A DNA stretch of 64,000 bases, taken from positions 59,203,817 through 59,267,816 of the forward strand of contig OZ024872.1 in assembly GCA_964017185.1 (NCBI GenBank). The letters are read 5' to 3'. Of the stretch, positions 1-11,191 are shown piece by piece; position 1 is the first letter of the stretch, and every line of letters starts with the position of its first letter. The notes below the pieces were generated by a model. The model was not told the DNA's origin and did no database searches. It worked only from the letters and a program-made list of their open reading frames with translations. The DNA is from Rugalucina vietnamica (lineage: Eukaryota > Mollusca > Bivalvia > Lucinida > Lucinidae). A program made the translations under genes and the position numbers.

Positions 1-217
1 TTATTTGTTTGTTCTTGATGATTCATTGACTAGTTAGAGATTCACCACGAGGACCGAAGAACTAACTAAATGTTGTGAACCACTGCAGAAGCTGAGGGTG
101 AGGTTAGGTACCTGTAAAACCGGTTTAAGCCCGCCAGTAACTTTGTGTTACTGATCGTTCCAAGTCGATACTTCTGTAGTGGTTCTTTTTGTTTTATGTC
201 TTGGTGTTTAAAATTTT
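1..217 (+). mobile_element. Family A (Penelope-like) 3' region, truncated at both ends
   Basis: This sequence matches the family A copies at 36780-36970 and 52490-52690 in the same orientation. It carries the shared blocks CACCACGAGGACCG, AACCACTGCAGAAGC and CTGATCGTTCCAAG, plus the short stem AGTAAC/GTTACT. It enters from outside the window and stops near 217, where a copy of the CCATTAA-type arm begins, so the normal 3' end (CTTGTACCTTTT) is missing. It is non-coding. Confidence 0.75.
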
Positions 218-595
218 GACCCTTAAAAATCACTTGAATAGTTGATTCAAAGCATTTTAAGTATCTTTTAATGGATGGAACCACAATGCCAAAACATTAA
301 ATTTTCAAGCATCAATTTTAAGGAGGAACATGATAAAGCCAGCCACTGAAAAGCTTTCAAATTTTACAAGAAAAAATTAAGGGCCCTGAAACCCCAATTA
401 AATTAGTATACAAAAAATAAGGGCCATGAAAAGCTTTCAATTTTTACAAGAAAAAAATTAAGGGCCCTGAAACCACAATTAAAAAAGTATACAAAAAAAA
501 GCTTTCAAATTTTACAAGAAAACAATAAGGGCCCTGAAATTACAACTAAAATAGTGTACAAAAAATAAGGGCCATGAAAAACTTTCAAATTTTAC
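218..595. repeat. Detached copy of part of the CCATTAA-rich arm at 3775-4152
   Basis: This stretch is almost identical to 3775-4152 over about 378 bases, in the same orientation. Inside it, a unit of roughly 74 bases (AAGCTTTCAAATTTTACAAG, then AAGGGCCCTGAAA, then AGTATACAAAAAATAAGGGC) recurs three to four times imperfectly. It abuts a family A fragment on the left and unrelated sequence on the right. The near identity of the two copies suggests a recent duplication or transposition. Confidence 0.8.
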
Positions 596-845
596 TATGC
601 AAGGTTTCACACTCATGGCTATCACTGATGCAGAGAAAACCAAACTTCGACGTAACTTCGACGTAAAAATTAACAAAGTCAATGGACCGTGAAATATAGG
701 CCAAGGGCACTGGGCCAAGGTGCATGCTTGCGTGCTTGAAGGGTATGTCAAGGACAATTACTATGCAAGGTTTCACAGTCACAGCTATCACTAATGCAGA
801 GAAAACAAAAACTTCGATGTAAATGTCATATTTCGACGTAAATGT
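596..845. repeat. Two diverged copies of a short sequence about 170 bases apart
   Basis: The block ACTATGCAAGGTTTCAC, followed by GGCTATCACTGATGCAGAG and AAACTTCGACGTAA, occurs from about 594 and again from about 762. The second copy runs into the tetranucleotide tract at 846. No coding potential was recognised. It may be the body of a dispersed repeat whose end is the adjacent hairpin. Confidence 0.55.
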
Positions 846-940
846 TGACGGACGGACGAACGAACGAACGAACGGACGAACGTACGGACGGACGGAAATT
901 TGGACTCCTATATCGCACCCTGCTATAAGCAGGTGCGATA
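846..940. repeat. GGAC/GAAC tetranucleotide tract followed by a hairpin
   Basis: Positions 846-896 are a run of GGAC and GAAC units. About 15 bases later, ATCGCACCCTGC and GCAGGTGCGAT (about 911-938) can pair around a TATAA loop, followed by an A-rich run. The same arrangement, with a different hairpin and opposite orientation, lies at 18028-18098. This looks like the terminus of a dispersed repeat of unknown class. Confidence 0.55.
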
Positions 941-1423
941 AAAAAAATCAAGCGCGTTTGAAATTCGATATTTTGATCAAATGTTTTGAAAAGTATGTTA
1001 CTTTTTGCGACAATATAATGTTAGTTTACATACATGTGGCTCTCTAAATGCTTACCCGCAGTTAAAATTTCAGTCGTTTTCACCGAACTTCCGCTTCATT
1101 GAAAAAGGTTTCTCTTAGTCATACAATACAGGCTAAGGCAAACATTTAGAAGTTGACAGTCCAAAACTTTACTACAGTTTACGGCGTCAATATATTTTTT
1201 TGCAATTTGCTGCAACCCCGATTTTAATTTTGGAACATTCTTGAAGTTTTGCCAAATTTCTGGCAAAGTGTAAGGTGCTTTACTTTTCATGGACAGTATT
1301 CTGTACAACTGCGTTTTAGACAGTGTTATCTATTTGGAAGAGGGTTTGACACATTTCACGTGCAGCCAAGCCCGAAATTTTACTGATGAAACAAATTTCT
1401 TATTGAGCCAGAATGGCCACCGT
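941..1423. other. No gene or repeat recognised
   Basis: The stretch is AT-rich with only short open frames (up to about 74 codons), none with recognisable motifs. Confidence 0.5.
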
Positions 1424-2323
1424 TTTGGGCTACTTATTCATGTTGTTGGCTATGGCAGCCCAAGTTAGTCTGACTGACTTGAAAACTCAATTCTGATTCA
1501 CGAGAAGCAATCAGAAAATGATTGAATGTCGTTTTAAGAAAAACAGTGACCATAAAAAGGTACAAGTAGGCAAAGATCAGGAAAAGGCGCAATCAGAAAA
1601 AGATTCCCACTCCAAAAACCGAGGTGGGAAAAAGCCAAACTAACAATCAGGTACTTATACCATGAAACATACCGTAAGCCGAATGAGCAGCTATTTTCCC
1701 AATAGGTGGCCACTCAGTTACCTTAACTTAACTAAAAAGATGAAAACATACATAAGGCGCCAACAGCACAAAATTTCTTTTTAAACACCAAGACATAAAA
1801 CAAAAAGAACCACCACACAGAAGTATCGAAGAAGTTTTTAAAGGAGTAAAAAGAGTTTTCATCACCACATACTCTTGCGATTTTTTGTTTATGGGTACTC
1901 CTGATTGACACAGAAAAACATACGTTTGCGGGTTCGGAAAGTTATGGATTTCAGTCTGCTAGTAGGAGACGTGTCAGTCTTTGATTCCTGAAAATTTGAA
2001 TTGGTTATCGTTTTGGGCTACTTATTCATGTTGTTGGCTATAGCGGCCCAAGTTAGTCTGAGTGACTCAAAAACTCAATTCTGATTCACGAGAAGCAATC
2101 AGAAAATGATTGTCGTTTTAAGAAAAACAGTGACCATAAGAAGTTTTTAAAGGAGTAAAAAAGAGTTTTCATCACCACATACTCTTGCGATTTTTTGTTT
2201 ATGGGTACTCTTGATTGACACAGAAATACATACGTTTACGGGTTCGGAAAGATATGGGTTTCAGTCTGCTCGTAGGAGACATTTCAGTCTTTGATTTCTG
2301 AAAATTTGAATTGGTTATCGTTA
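1424..2323. repeat. Tandem duplication of about 315 bases, split by a family A insertion
   Basis: The sequence at 1424-1557 (TTGGGCTACTTATTCATG through AACAGTGACCATAA) recurs at 2013-2145. The sequence at 1829-2012 (GAAGTTTTTAAAGGAG through GGTTATCGTT) recurs at 2139-2323. The second copy is continuous across the point where the first is interrupted by the family A copy at about 1553-1828. It is therefore an empty site for that insertion. No coding potential was recognised. Confidence 0.8.
1553..1828 (-). mobile_element. Family A copy, truncated at its sense 5' end
   Basis: On the minus strand this copy ends with the family 3' end CCTACTTGTACCTTTT and starts at CGATACTTCTGTG. It contains the blocks GGTGGGAAAAA, CAATAGGTGGCCACTCAG and AAGGCGCCAACAGCAC in plus-strand reading. 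The intact duplicate at about 2145 gives the unoccupied sequence (CCATAA joined to GAAGTTT), so the insert is about 270 bases. A fixed 3' end with variable 5' truncation is what target-primed reverse transcription leaves. Confidence 0.8.
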
Positions 2324-3384
2324 AAATTGTTGATATTATAGCCGAAAATATACGTTTTGCGTTTCTTTATGTACTTAGTACAATCTTACTTTGTTATCTT
2401 GTCTCGATCTTAAATATGCAATTAACCTTTTACTTAGAAATAATGATGGACCTACTGCAATATTAAAGGGCCATTAAGATACAAACATTTTGCTACATAG
2501 ACTTATCTTTTTGCTTAGTTCTTAAAGTCAGTAACATTTTTGTCGCATCAACTCCTAGCTATCGCTGTCGCATGGGCAAGTCGTCTTAACCTGTTTATTT
2601 AACAGACTGAAAATTTAGAAATGTCATCATTTCATAAAATTAATGTAACCCTTACATTTGCCCTACCTTGCATTGGCGTATATTTTAAATAAGCCAAGAC
2701 AATTTGTTTTCAAATCATGGTCTTCTTCGAGCTCAAATCTTCAAGCATAGTCGTTGGTCAACCACAATGTAGGCTTTTAGCAATACTATAAAGAGCTAAA
2801 TTTAGATATGCGATTAGTAAATAGAAACAATGTTTTGCCATGCAAACATTGTCTAATGATAACTTAAGAATTCTACGAATCAGATGATACATGCGCTTCA
2901 TTTTTAGATATGCTTTGCATTTAATTGTGAAACAAGTGTACATATTTCACCAATTCCAAAAGATATTTTTGACACAATGCTATTTTTCGTTTTTATTCTT
3001 CTGTGAATGCCCTGGCTTTAATTCACTTGTAAGTACATGTATAAAGGATGATTCAACCATTATACTTTTTAAGCGACCGCGGTATATTGCAATGCGATTG
3101 AATACAAATGCAAAGTCTACCTTTGGGACTTTGAAGTCAATTTCAACAAAACTATTTAGGTTAGCAAACAATCTTCAGCAAATGCTCGTTAGAAATGTCA
3201 TGCATTTGATCTATGGTAATAGAATAATGTCAGACGTATTTCGTAATAATTCAGCATCGAGACAATATACCAAACTTTACGAGTCCCAGCAGATAATTTT
3301 ATAGAATACAATATTCATAAAGCACTCTCGTTATGGCGGCAACATGTCTAAGAATTTTCAGCAAGTCAGGCTGGGTTGTGCTAC
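2324..3384. other. No gene or repeat recognised
   Basis: About 1 kb of AT-rich sequence. The longest open frame (2891-3304, plus, 137 codons) has low-complexity composition and no motif I recognise. I do not call it a gene. Confidence 0.45.
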
Positions 3385-4390
3385 TGCATGTAGCTGCCAT
3401 TAAAAATCCATTAATTTTCCATTAATTTACCATTAAAATGCTGTCAAATCCAAAAAACCTGTCAATTTATACCTTTAAATCTTGTTTTAATTTTTTTAAT
3501 GGGCCCTCTGAATTCCCATTAAATATAATATAATTAATGGTGTAAGGCCCTTAAAAGTGCATTAAAACTTTGTAAATAAGAGCTGTTAAAAATTAAGGAC
3601 CTTGAAAAAACCATGAATTTTTGTATGAACATATTTTAAGGGGATTTTAATGGCAATTAAACTAAGCAATGACCCATTAATCTTCAGCTTACATGATTTT
3701 AAGTAGATCATTTTTCCATTAAAAGAAAAATTACAAGCATCTAATGGTCCAAAACTAAAAACTGTACAATTAATGACCCTTAAAAATCACTTGAATAGTT
3801 GATTCAAAGCATTTTAAGTATCTTTTAATGGATGGAACCACAATGCCAAAACATTAAATTTTCAAGCATCAATTTTAAGGAGGAACATGATAAAGCCAGC
3901 CACTGAAAAGCTTTCAAATTTTACAAGAAAAAATTAAGGGCCCTGAAACCCCAATTAAATTAGTATACAAAAAATAAGGGCCATGAAAAGCTTTCAATTT
4001 TTACAAGAAAAAAATTAAGGGCCCTGAAACCACAATTAAAAAAGTATACAAAAAAAAGCTTTCAAATTTTACAAGAAAACAATAAGGGCCCTGAAATTAT
4101 AACTAAAATAGTGTACAAAAAAATAAGGGCCATGAAAAACTTTCAAATTTTACAAGAAAAAATTAAGGACCCTGAAACCCCAATTAAAATAGTATACAAA
4201 AAAATAAGGGCCATGAAAACTAAATTAAAATTTCAGCAGACATGTATGGTTCTAAAAAAGCTGTTAAAATTGTATACAAACAAAATTAAAGGCCCTTATG
4301 GCTTCCTGTATTTATTCAATCAAAATGATGATATGATTCAGCATGCATACTACCACATCCATGCTCTTACTGAAGCATACCAACATTCAT

Positions 4391-4391
<1 letters not shown>

Positions 4392-4434
<43 letters not shown>
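4392..4434. repeat. Poly-A tract of about 43 bases
   Basis: An uninterrupted A run lies just after the left CCATTAA-rich arm. It could be a retroposed 3' tail, but no element body with a 3' end here was identified. Confidence 0.9.
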
Positions 4435-4435
<1 letters not shown>

Positions 4436-4855
4436 CCAGAACAGTGAAAATTTAATAAACAATTTTGCAGAAAATAATCCTAAACTATTTACATATGTAC
4501 ACATGAGTCTCACCATGCTCTCTGATATATTATGATAAAGTGTTGTTCAACTATTTTTTTAGCATTTTAAATGTTCCTTTAAAGGATAATGACAAAATGA
4601 TATAAATAATTTGATTTCCAACATGATTATAAACATGAGATGACTTTATTTACACCTATTTACATTTTAAAAACATGATTATGAAACCACATCCATATGA
4701 CAACAGTCATCCTTCCCTGTAACTTCCTGTGTTACATGCACAAAACAGATTCTGTCCAGTTGGAATGCTTACTGATACAAGTCTGCATGCTTCCTACATT
4801 ATTCTTGAACTATCATGCAGTAGTGTCATATTGATTAGACTGCCTTTCAACCATC

Positions 4856-5110
4856 TTTCATACTGCATATTAATTATTCCTCGGTTAGATGCAACTGTGC
4901 TTCCCACCAGCCAGAATAAAATCTGCACCCCACAGTTAGAGACTACCATGTCCCCACTGACCCCCCTGTAAACATTCATGCTCACACTCCCTTTCATACA
5001 CTTTCATACTGCATATTTTATTCCTCGGTTAGATGCAACTGTGCTTCCCACCGGCCAGAATAAAATCTGCACCCCACAGCTAGAGACTACCATGTCCCCA
5101 CTGTCCCCCC
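4856..5110. repeat. Direct duplication, period about 144 bases
   Basis: The sequence from TTTCATACTGCATATT through CCTCGGTTAGATGCAACTG, CCAGAATAAAATCTGCACCC and GACTACCATGTCCCCACTG occurs twice, with CCTCGG at 4879 and 5023. The copies differ at a few bases. They produce two similar short open frames, which I regard as incidental. Confidence 0.8.
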
Positions 5111-5394
5111 AAAACTCATTTACACTGCACAACATGCACAGGCCAATGCTGCTGTACATGTATCAAGTTCATACTATCTCTCTATCCACAATATCATATC
5201 CAATGCCATCACATTACATCAGTAATATGGTAGGCCATCCTACCAAATCTCTATGACCTTTAACCACGGGGCTTCTTAAAATTCCGCTTTACCATATGAA
5301 GCATTTATTTCGACATTTGTATCAACTAAGCACACCAACCCTTATATATTACACATATGTCTTCATACTACCTCTATATGGACTGGTAGCCCAA

Positions 5395-5672
5395 AGTGAT
5401 TAATGTTTGTTTTTTGTTGTTGTTTTTTAATAGAATCTTTTTGAGGACTTGATGAATTGTATCAGTGCACCAATGGCCTCACACCTAGCCTCTTTGCTCA
5501 TTGTCACAATGTTTCCAGCCATGAGTCTTAGGTCTATTGCACCACCTAACATACCTTCTCTATTGAGAATGTCCTGCATTGTCTGTTCTAATGTCTGTCT
5601 TTCCTCTTTATACAAATCACAATCATACAAATAGTGTTCCACAGTTTCTGGAACTTTACATGATAAACACAA
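5395..5672 (-). pseudogene. 3' end of a non-LTR retrotransposon, cysteine motif after RNase H/RT (fragment)
   Basis: The minus-strand frame at 5427-5672 encodes about 81 residues. It begins with a C-x2-C-x7-H-x4-C pattern (CLSCKVPETVEHYLYDC), then an LYKEER motif. This is typical of the extreme C-terminus of LINE polyproteins, where a zinc-ribbon-like segment follows the RT or RNase H domain. After the stop, the sense strand has an A-rich tail (5395-5430 on the plus strand is T-rich). Everything upstream of the cysteine motif is missing because a different LINE fragment in the opposite orientation starts at about 5673. The clade cannot be resolved from so little sequence. Confidence 0.65.
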
Positions 5673-6126
5673 CTCTGAAACTTATAGAAGCAGCTTATAA
5701 AGGACTGGTGCGCCCAGTCCTGGAATATGGAAAATATCTTTGGGATCCTCATACTAAATGCCTCCAGGAGGAATTGGAGAAGGTACAGAATCGTGCCGCT
5801 AGATTTGTAACTTGGGATTATACTTTCGAGGAAGGTAGTATGACTGGCATTCTTGAACAACTCAAATGGGAATCTCTCAAGAAAAGGAGGACGGATAATC
5901 GACTTATATTACTATACAAAGGTCTGAAGGGTAAAGACAGAATACCTACAGATGACCTTATCCCAAAGACTAGGCGTTGTAGAAATAGCCATTCCAAGGC
6001 ATTTCAGCTTCCATCTGCTAGTATAGAGGCCTATAAATGTAGTTTCTTTCCCCAGACTATCAGGGACTGGAATGACCTCCCTGACTCTCTGTTTTCTACT
6101 GCTGAAATGTCAGATGATTGTGTGTC
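5673..6126 (+). pseudogene. C-terminal reverse-transcriptase fragment of a non-LTR retrotransposon
   Basis: The plus-strand frame encodes about 150 residues matching the region after the LINE reverse-transcriptase catalytic core. It carries AAYKGLVRPVLEYG, then WDPH, KVQNRAARFV, LKWESLKKRR and FFPQTIRDWNDLP. This order (YxxLVRPxLEYG, QxRAARF, L.W..L..RR, FFPxTxRxWNxLP) is characteristic of Jockey/CR1/RTE-like elements from many animals. The catalytic motifs, including the F/YADD box, lie upstream and are absent. The frame runs at its 3' side into a family A copy (about 6127), which supplies the last few codons. It is a dead fragment; LINE identity is secure, clade is not. Confidence 0.8.
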
Positions 6127-6490
6127 CAAAAAAAGGTACAAGTAGGCAAAGATCAGGAAAAGACGCAATCAGAAAAAGATTCCCACTCCAAAAACCGAGG
6201 TGGGAAAAAACCAAAGTAACAATCAGGTACATTATACGATAAAACATATCGTAAGCCGAATGAGCAGCTATTTTCCCAATAGGTGGCCACTCAGTTACCT
6301 TAACTTAACTAAAATATTAAAACATACATAAGGCGCCAACAGCACAAAAAAAATTAAACACCAAGACATAAAACAAAAAGAACCACTACAGAAGTATCGA
6401 CTTGGAACGATCAGTAACACAAAGTTACTGGCGGGCTTAAACCGGTTTTACAGGTACCTAACCTCACCCTCAGCTTCAGTAGTGGTTCAC
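6127..6490 (-). mobile_element. Family A copy, truncated at its sense 5' end
   Basis: The plus-strand sequence begins at the complement of the family 3' end (AAAAGGTACAAGTAGGC) and runs through GCCACTCAGTTACC, AAGGCGCCAACAGCAC, TGGAACGATCAGTAACAC and AAACCGGTTTTACAGG to about GTGGTTCACTAC. It includes both halves of the conserved stem AGTAAC/GTTACT. The copy interrupts the reading frame of the LINE fragment on its left, so it inserted after that fragment. Confidence 0.85.
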
Positions 6491-8942
6491 TACACTCGTG
6501 CGTTCAATGGACTAATTTCTCCCTCATCCGAACCCCCTGGTGAAATAATGTCATTTGGCGTGTCACCAGTAAACTATTCAGATTCAGATTCAGAACTGTT
6601 GGATTTATCTTTGTCATGTGTGCTCCCAAAATGGAGTGCCCACAAAGCAACTGATTCAATGCTGAGAAGCTTATTCTGTCTCTCTCACCCTTACACAACC
6701 TTTTCCCTACATCTGAAAATGACTCTTGAATCTTGTCCATTTTCTCAGACAAAACAAACTTTAACTTCCAATTGCAAAATCTCACTTTTCTGAAAGATAT
6801 TACCATGTAACCATTTTGCATTCCAAAAGTCTTAAAAAGTGCCACAAAAAGTTTGAAAATCAGTTAACAAATAAAATATTTTTATGCCAGAAAAATGTCA
6901 CACAGTGATATTTTATAAAGTTTGAAGCAATAATCTCTTCCCTTTTAAATTGTGATAGATCTGTGATATAGCTGGAAGGTGGTTGCAATTGTTTCTCTTC
7001 TGGGGTCGAGTTGACCAGAATTTGGTTTCATGGCCTGTGGGATGAAATGTCCCAAAATCCAATAAAATATAATGGCTTCAAAGTAACTTCCCTTTGTTGT
7101 TATGAGAGAATGGATATGATTGGTTGAAATATCCAATATTAACCCAATGGCATGCATTTTAAGATACACTGCACAGACACTTTTTGCGCCAGATAAGAAA
7201 AGATCTTTGAAAATAAATCACAATCTTCACTGTAAACTTCTCATAAGTTTCTATAAATTGAAGAAATGGGTTCTATCATACATCAGGTAATTGTTTAGTT
7301 AATCTCTATTTTCTGATTGCTGTATTTTCCATGAAATTTATAACTTTAGGTAAAACTGTACATGAGAGCAATCAGCTGTTTTGGTTCAATACTGTTAATT
7401 TCATATTTCTGGTGCAAGATTTAAACTCTTTGGCATAGTTACTTGTAAGCAATGAAAATGGAATTTGTTTATAAGTGTCTCAATCTATATAGTTCTGTGT
7501 TCTGCACAAATACTTGATATACTGTCTGTGTAATTATAAAGCAAGCAACCAAGTAAGAACAAAGGTCTTGATGCCATTATTTCATATCGGCTTTGTTCAT
7601 ATAAGTTGATACTGTTCTTATCCATTCCATCCATTTGAATAAAATGTTTCACTTCTGTGCATTGTGAAACATGACCGCAATTAAATGTCACAGGCTAAAG
7701 TATAAATATATCAAGGAAGTTGCTAACACTTGCTTGCATCCAGATGTTTCTGTCATTTATTTATCTACAGGTGTACTTTGATTTGCCCTCATGGCACAAT
7801 ACTTCCATATGTATATATCTCATTTTAGGACACCCTTTATTCAAGGGGTTAAATAAATCATCGATCATCACACCTCTTGATTTTCTCACATACTGTAAAC
7901 ATGGTAAATTTGTGTTCCTGTAAACATTAGAATTTGACATTATTTATAATATTTATCCTTCACCATATTATTCTGTCAAAATGCAGATTCGGCTTTTTGG
8001 ACAATGCAGTTTAGGTATTTTGAATCACCGTTCACAGTTCGGCATTTATCACATGACATTTTTTTTCACTTTCTGATTGGCTAGAAGAACAGATATCAGC
8101 ACTGCGGGACTTGGTAGTCTGTAAGAAGGCCAAATAGCCATATTTTAAATCAAAATTGCAGGTCCGGCATTTTGTCATGAGGCCCACAATATGATACCCA
8201 TGGTCTGTCGTCTGTCCACCATTTTCGTGGATTGTCTATGAAACCTCTTGGCCAATCAAAGCCAAATGTTGTCAAGAGGTCTAACATGACTGAAAAATTG
8301 TTGACTAGGACGTAAAGCAATGAGCAAACCAACTTTGCGGTAACTATTTCGTAACTCATAATACCATATTTGTCATCCAGTACTAATATCCCTCTCCCAG
8401 AAACAAAAACATAACACATCTTGTTTATTTTATTTCATTTTTTTTCTTTTTTCAAGTTAATACATGTGCACAGAAAATTCAAATACAGAAAATACATGCG
8501 TCATACATACACATAAGCATTTTATCACAGTTTTTGGGCTTTCAACATGTTCAAGGTCTATTCTGGTCAGTGTCAGAAAGCAAAGTCTATGTATGCTATC
8601 ATTTGCCTATATACCGTAAAGCAGATTTGAGCTGCACTTAATTATCATGAAAATTGCTCGAGGAAGTTGTTAAAATTTGAAATAACTTGCATAAAGAGCT
8701 CCACATACTTTTCAACCTTTGGTTCTTGTCCAAACTCTTAAGTTTACCTCTTTTTTATGTATACTCAAATGATAGCATACACAGTGCCTGTTTAAATATT
8801 TGAGAACATGATTTCATGAACACAGTGAACTCTTCTGATTCCAAAATCAATTATGTTCGAATTTTAAATGACAATTTTCAAATTTACTTCAGGGGATTGC
8901 ATGTTTTAGCCATGCAAATCTGGGACTGCAACAGTATTTCAG
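6491..8942. other. Long stretch without recognised gene; one SINE tail fragment
   Basis: About 2.4 kb of AT-rich sequence with only short open frames (up to 113 codons) and no recognisable motif. The one familiar piece, at 8285-8318, is described separately. Confidence 0.5.
8285..8318 (+). repeat. Fragment resembling the 3' domain of the SINE at 47469-47672
   Basis: CATGACTGAAAAATTGTTGA followed by CTAGGACGTAAAGC closely matches the 3' part of the SINE on the minus strand at about 47475-47520 (CATGACTGAAAAATTGTTGA, CCGGGACGTTTAGC). No tRNA-like head is recognisable upstream, so this is either a truncated SINE or the tail of the LINE from which the SINE tail was borrowed. Confidence 0.55.
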
Positions 8943-8982
8943 CCATTAAAATAAATGTCATACCTGCAAATTCAGGGTTTTT

Positions 8983-9235
8983 AAAGGCCATTAAAATTAA
9001 AACAAATACTTTTATTTAAAGGCCATTAAAATAAGTATGAATTTAAGTACCATTAAATTATTTTATTTTAAAGGCCATTAAAATAAATACCTTTTATTTA
9101 AAGGCCATTAAAATAAGTATAAATTTATTTAAATGCCATTAAATTATTTTCTTTTAAAGGCCATTAAAACAAATTCCTTTTATTTAAAGGCCATTAAAAT
9201 AATTATGAATTTATTTAAGTGCCATTAAATTATGT
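8983..9235. repeat. Higher-order tandem repeat: three copies of a three-monomer unit
   Basis: Monomers of about 29 bases built on AAAGGCCATTAAAATAA follow a fixed order: one ending CCTTTTATTT, one ending GAATTTATTT, and a third built on GCCATTAAATTATTTT. This triplet of about 88 bases is repeated three times. It lies in the right-hand CCATTAA-rich arm. Confidence 0.75.
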
Positions 9236-9716
9236 ACCATTAATTTAACATGCTTCTGTTTAAAAGCATTTAAAATTGAATTTAATTTTTCAGGGGTTTA
9301 TAAGGGCCATTAAAATTTAAGGGCTCTCTTAATCACGCTATACTTTCCCTATGTTTTAAGGGGCAAAAAATTAAGGGCCATTACTTTTAAAGGCCATTAT
9401 TTTTACTGTGGAAATTTTTAATGGTCATTACAAAAGTGCAAAGCATATTTCAAAGTCTCGTTAAAATGCTTTTAATTTTTAATGGTCATTTCATGGTACT
9501 GAAAAAAATGTTGTTTGCTGCTTTAATGGTTTTTTCGATCCTTAAATTTTTGATATTTTAAAGGCCATTACTTTTTCCAGTGCCTTTACAATTAAGGGTT
9601 TTTTAAGTATAGCAAATTAAGGGAAAATTAATGGAATTTTAATGCTTCTTTAATGTTTTTTTAATGGGAATTTTTAATGCTTTTTTAATGGTTTTAAGGG
9701 GCTTTTAATTACCCTG

Positions 9717-9971
9717 CATGCAGTGGTGTTGCCAAAATGGTTATTCATTGTAGCTAATCTTAAGCCTCTTAAGCGTGTACGGCTTTGGTGAGAGTTTTTA
9801 TTTAATTTCTAACTGTGCTGTTCCAGCTCATCTGGCATGGATAAGATTTCGTAACAATAGATAAACATGTATGCATCTTTTTCCATTATTATTTTAAATC
9901 TAGATCGATTTATGTATCTATAAAATAATTTAGAAGTCGTCCTCAACATGCCAACTGTGCATTAACCCAAT
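9717..9971. other. No feature recognised
   Basis: AT-rich sequence between the CCATTAA-rich arm and the start of recognisable Y1 homology. Confidence 0.4.
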
Positions 9972-10169
9972 CAGTCAAGCTTGTGAGTGCAAAATTGTTA
10001 TTTAAACTAGCGTGGGTTGCTCAGCCGAGTAAATGATAGATGTTTCCAAGCGATCGATCGAAAATGTCTAAGAAAATAAGTTACCTCCAGTTGATTAAAT
10101 GTTTCTCTAGGTGAGATTGTGAAAACTATTTCTTCAAACATCATAATTGAGCATTTTCCTGTGTATACG

Positions 10170-11191
10170 AGGGTTGGGATTTAAGTTCGTAGACTTTTGC
10201 CACTGATTTTCTATTACATCATTTATCCAATATTTGATGCATTATTATAAAGAAACAATGTCTCCTTGTCTCGTTTTTACATTATTTTTCAAGAAATATT
10301 GCGCAGTGCACATAAAACTGGTCTTCATAGCAACGTAGGTTTCGCAACCCGGGGCACGTCGTATTTTAAATACTTCTGAAGTTTTATGGCGTTGAAGAAC
10401 AAACTATTAGTTAACATATTGTATACCAAAAACTTGAGCTAAATCAGTTTGAGGCATTCTAGTATCATGTTGTTAATTCCATATAATTTTTTAAGCATTA
10501 TGTCGACGACTTATTTTGTTATTGGAGAAAATGTAATGCCAGTCGCGCTTCTTGGGAAAGAAAAATGGCGTTAACAGGCAATGTCGAAACAAGAGCAATG
10601 GTCAAATCTTATGTTTGAGAAGCACAAATGCCCACAGATACATTCAAAAATGATAGGGATTTGTAGTACAGTTGTAGAACAGATTTTACAGACATATTTA
10701 AATGATTTGAAAATTTTCAGGTGGACGCATTTGAATTTTAATTGATGAGAAAAGCACACACCTTCAATTAATCTACAAATGCTGCGGTCAACATTCTTAA
10801 TTAAAGCAAAATTATGTATGATACACATAAAATTTGTTATATCTGGTGAATGTAGTATTTCGACAATAATAACTAACTAACCCCTGAAGGAAATATTGCA
10901 AATTAGTAAAGGTATGATGTGTTGTATGGTTCCAACCAAGGCATTTTATTGCTGACATTTATTGAAATTTGACGTAGTTTTGACGTCAAAATTTTCATGA
11001 CGTGCCCCGGGTGATGACAGGCCATTGTGTTTAATTCATTGTTGTGTTGAAACTATTATGAGTAGAGCTATGCTTAATAGCTTATATGATAGGTAAAAGA
11101 ATATGTTTTCAGATGATATCATTTTTATTTCTGTGTGACAAACATCTGAACTTTTATAAAGAAAGTCTACGAACTTAAATCCCAACCCACG
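10170..11191. mobile_element. TA-flanked MITE with inverted termini (Tc1/mariner-like, non-autonomous)
   Basis: The termini CGAGGGTTGGGATTTAAG plus TTCGTAGACTTTT on the left and their near-exact complement on the right (11159-11191) form inverted repeats of about 31 bases. TA lies on both sides (10168-10169, 11192-11193). Y2 and Y3 lack the element and read GAATGTAGTTCTTTG through the site, so the insertion and TA duplication are directly visible. A second inverted pair, CCCGGGGCACGTC and GACGTGCCCCGGG, lies inside near 10350 and 10998. No transposase was recognised, so it would need an enzyme supplied in trans. The TA duplication points to the Tc1/mariner superfamily. Confidence 0.85.

Larger units (their letters stand above)
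3385..9716. repeat. Region bounded by inverted CCATTAA-rich arms; possible large foldback element
   Basis: The left arm (about 3385-4260) is full of CCATTAA, TTAAGGGCC and CCATTAAAA motifs. The right arm (about 9300-9716) carries the same motifs in reverse complement (TTTTAATGG, TTAATGGAATTTTAATG). The outer borders also mirror: ACTGCATGTAG on the left, and ACTGCATGCAG when the right side is read on the other strand. No clear target duplication was seen. The interior holds a poly-A tract, a 144-base duplication, two LINE fragments, a family A copy and about 2.4 kb of unassigned sequence, so this may be a composite of several insertions. Confidence 0.4.

Noticed and set aside
2891-3304. 137-codon open frame as a host gene
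   Set aside because: No recognised motif, biased composition in AT-rich DNA, and no second copy or conserved counterpart in the window.
4111-4455. Lysine-rich open frame
   Set aside because: Made from the AAGGGCC/TTTACAAG tandem units and a poly-A tract.
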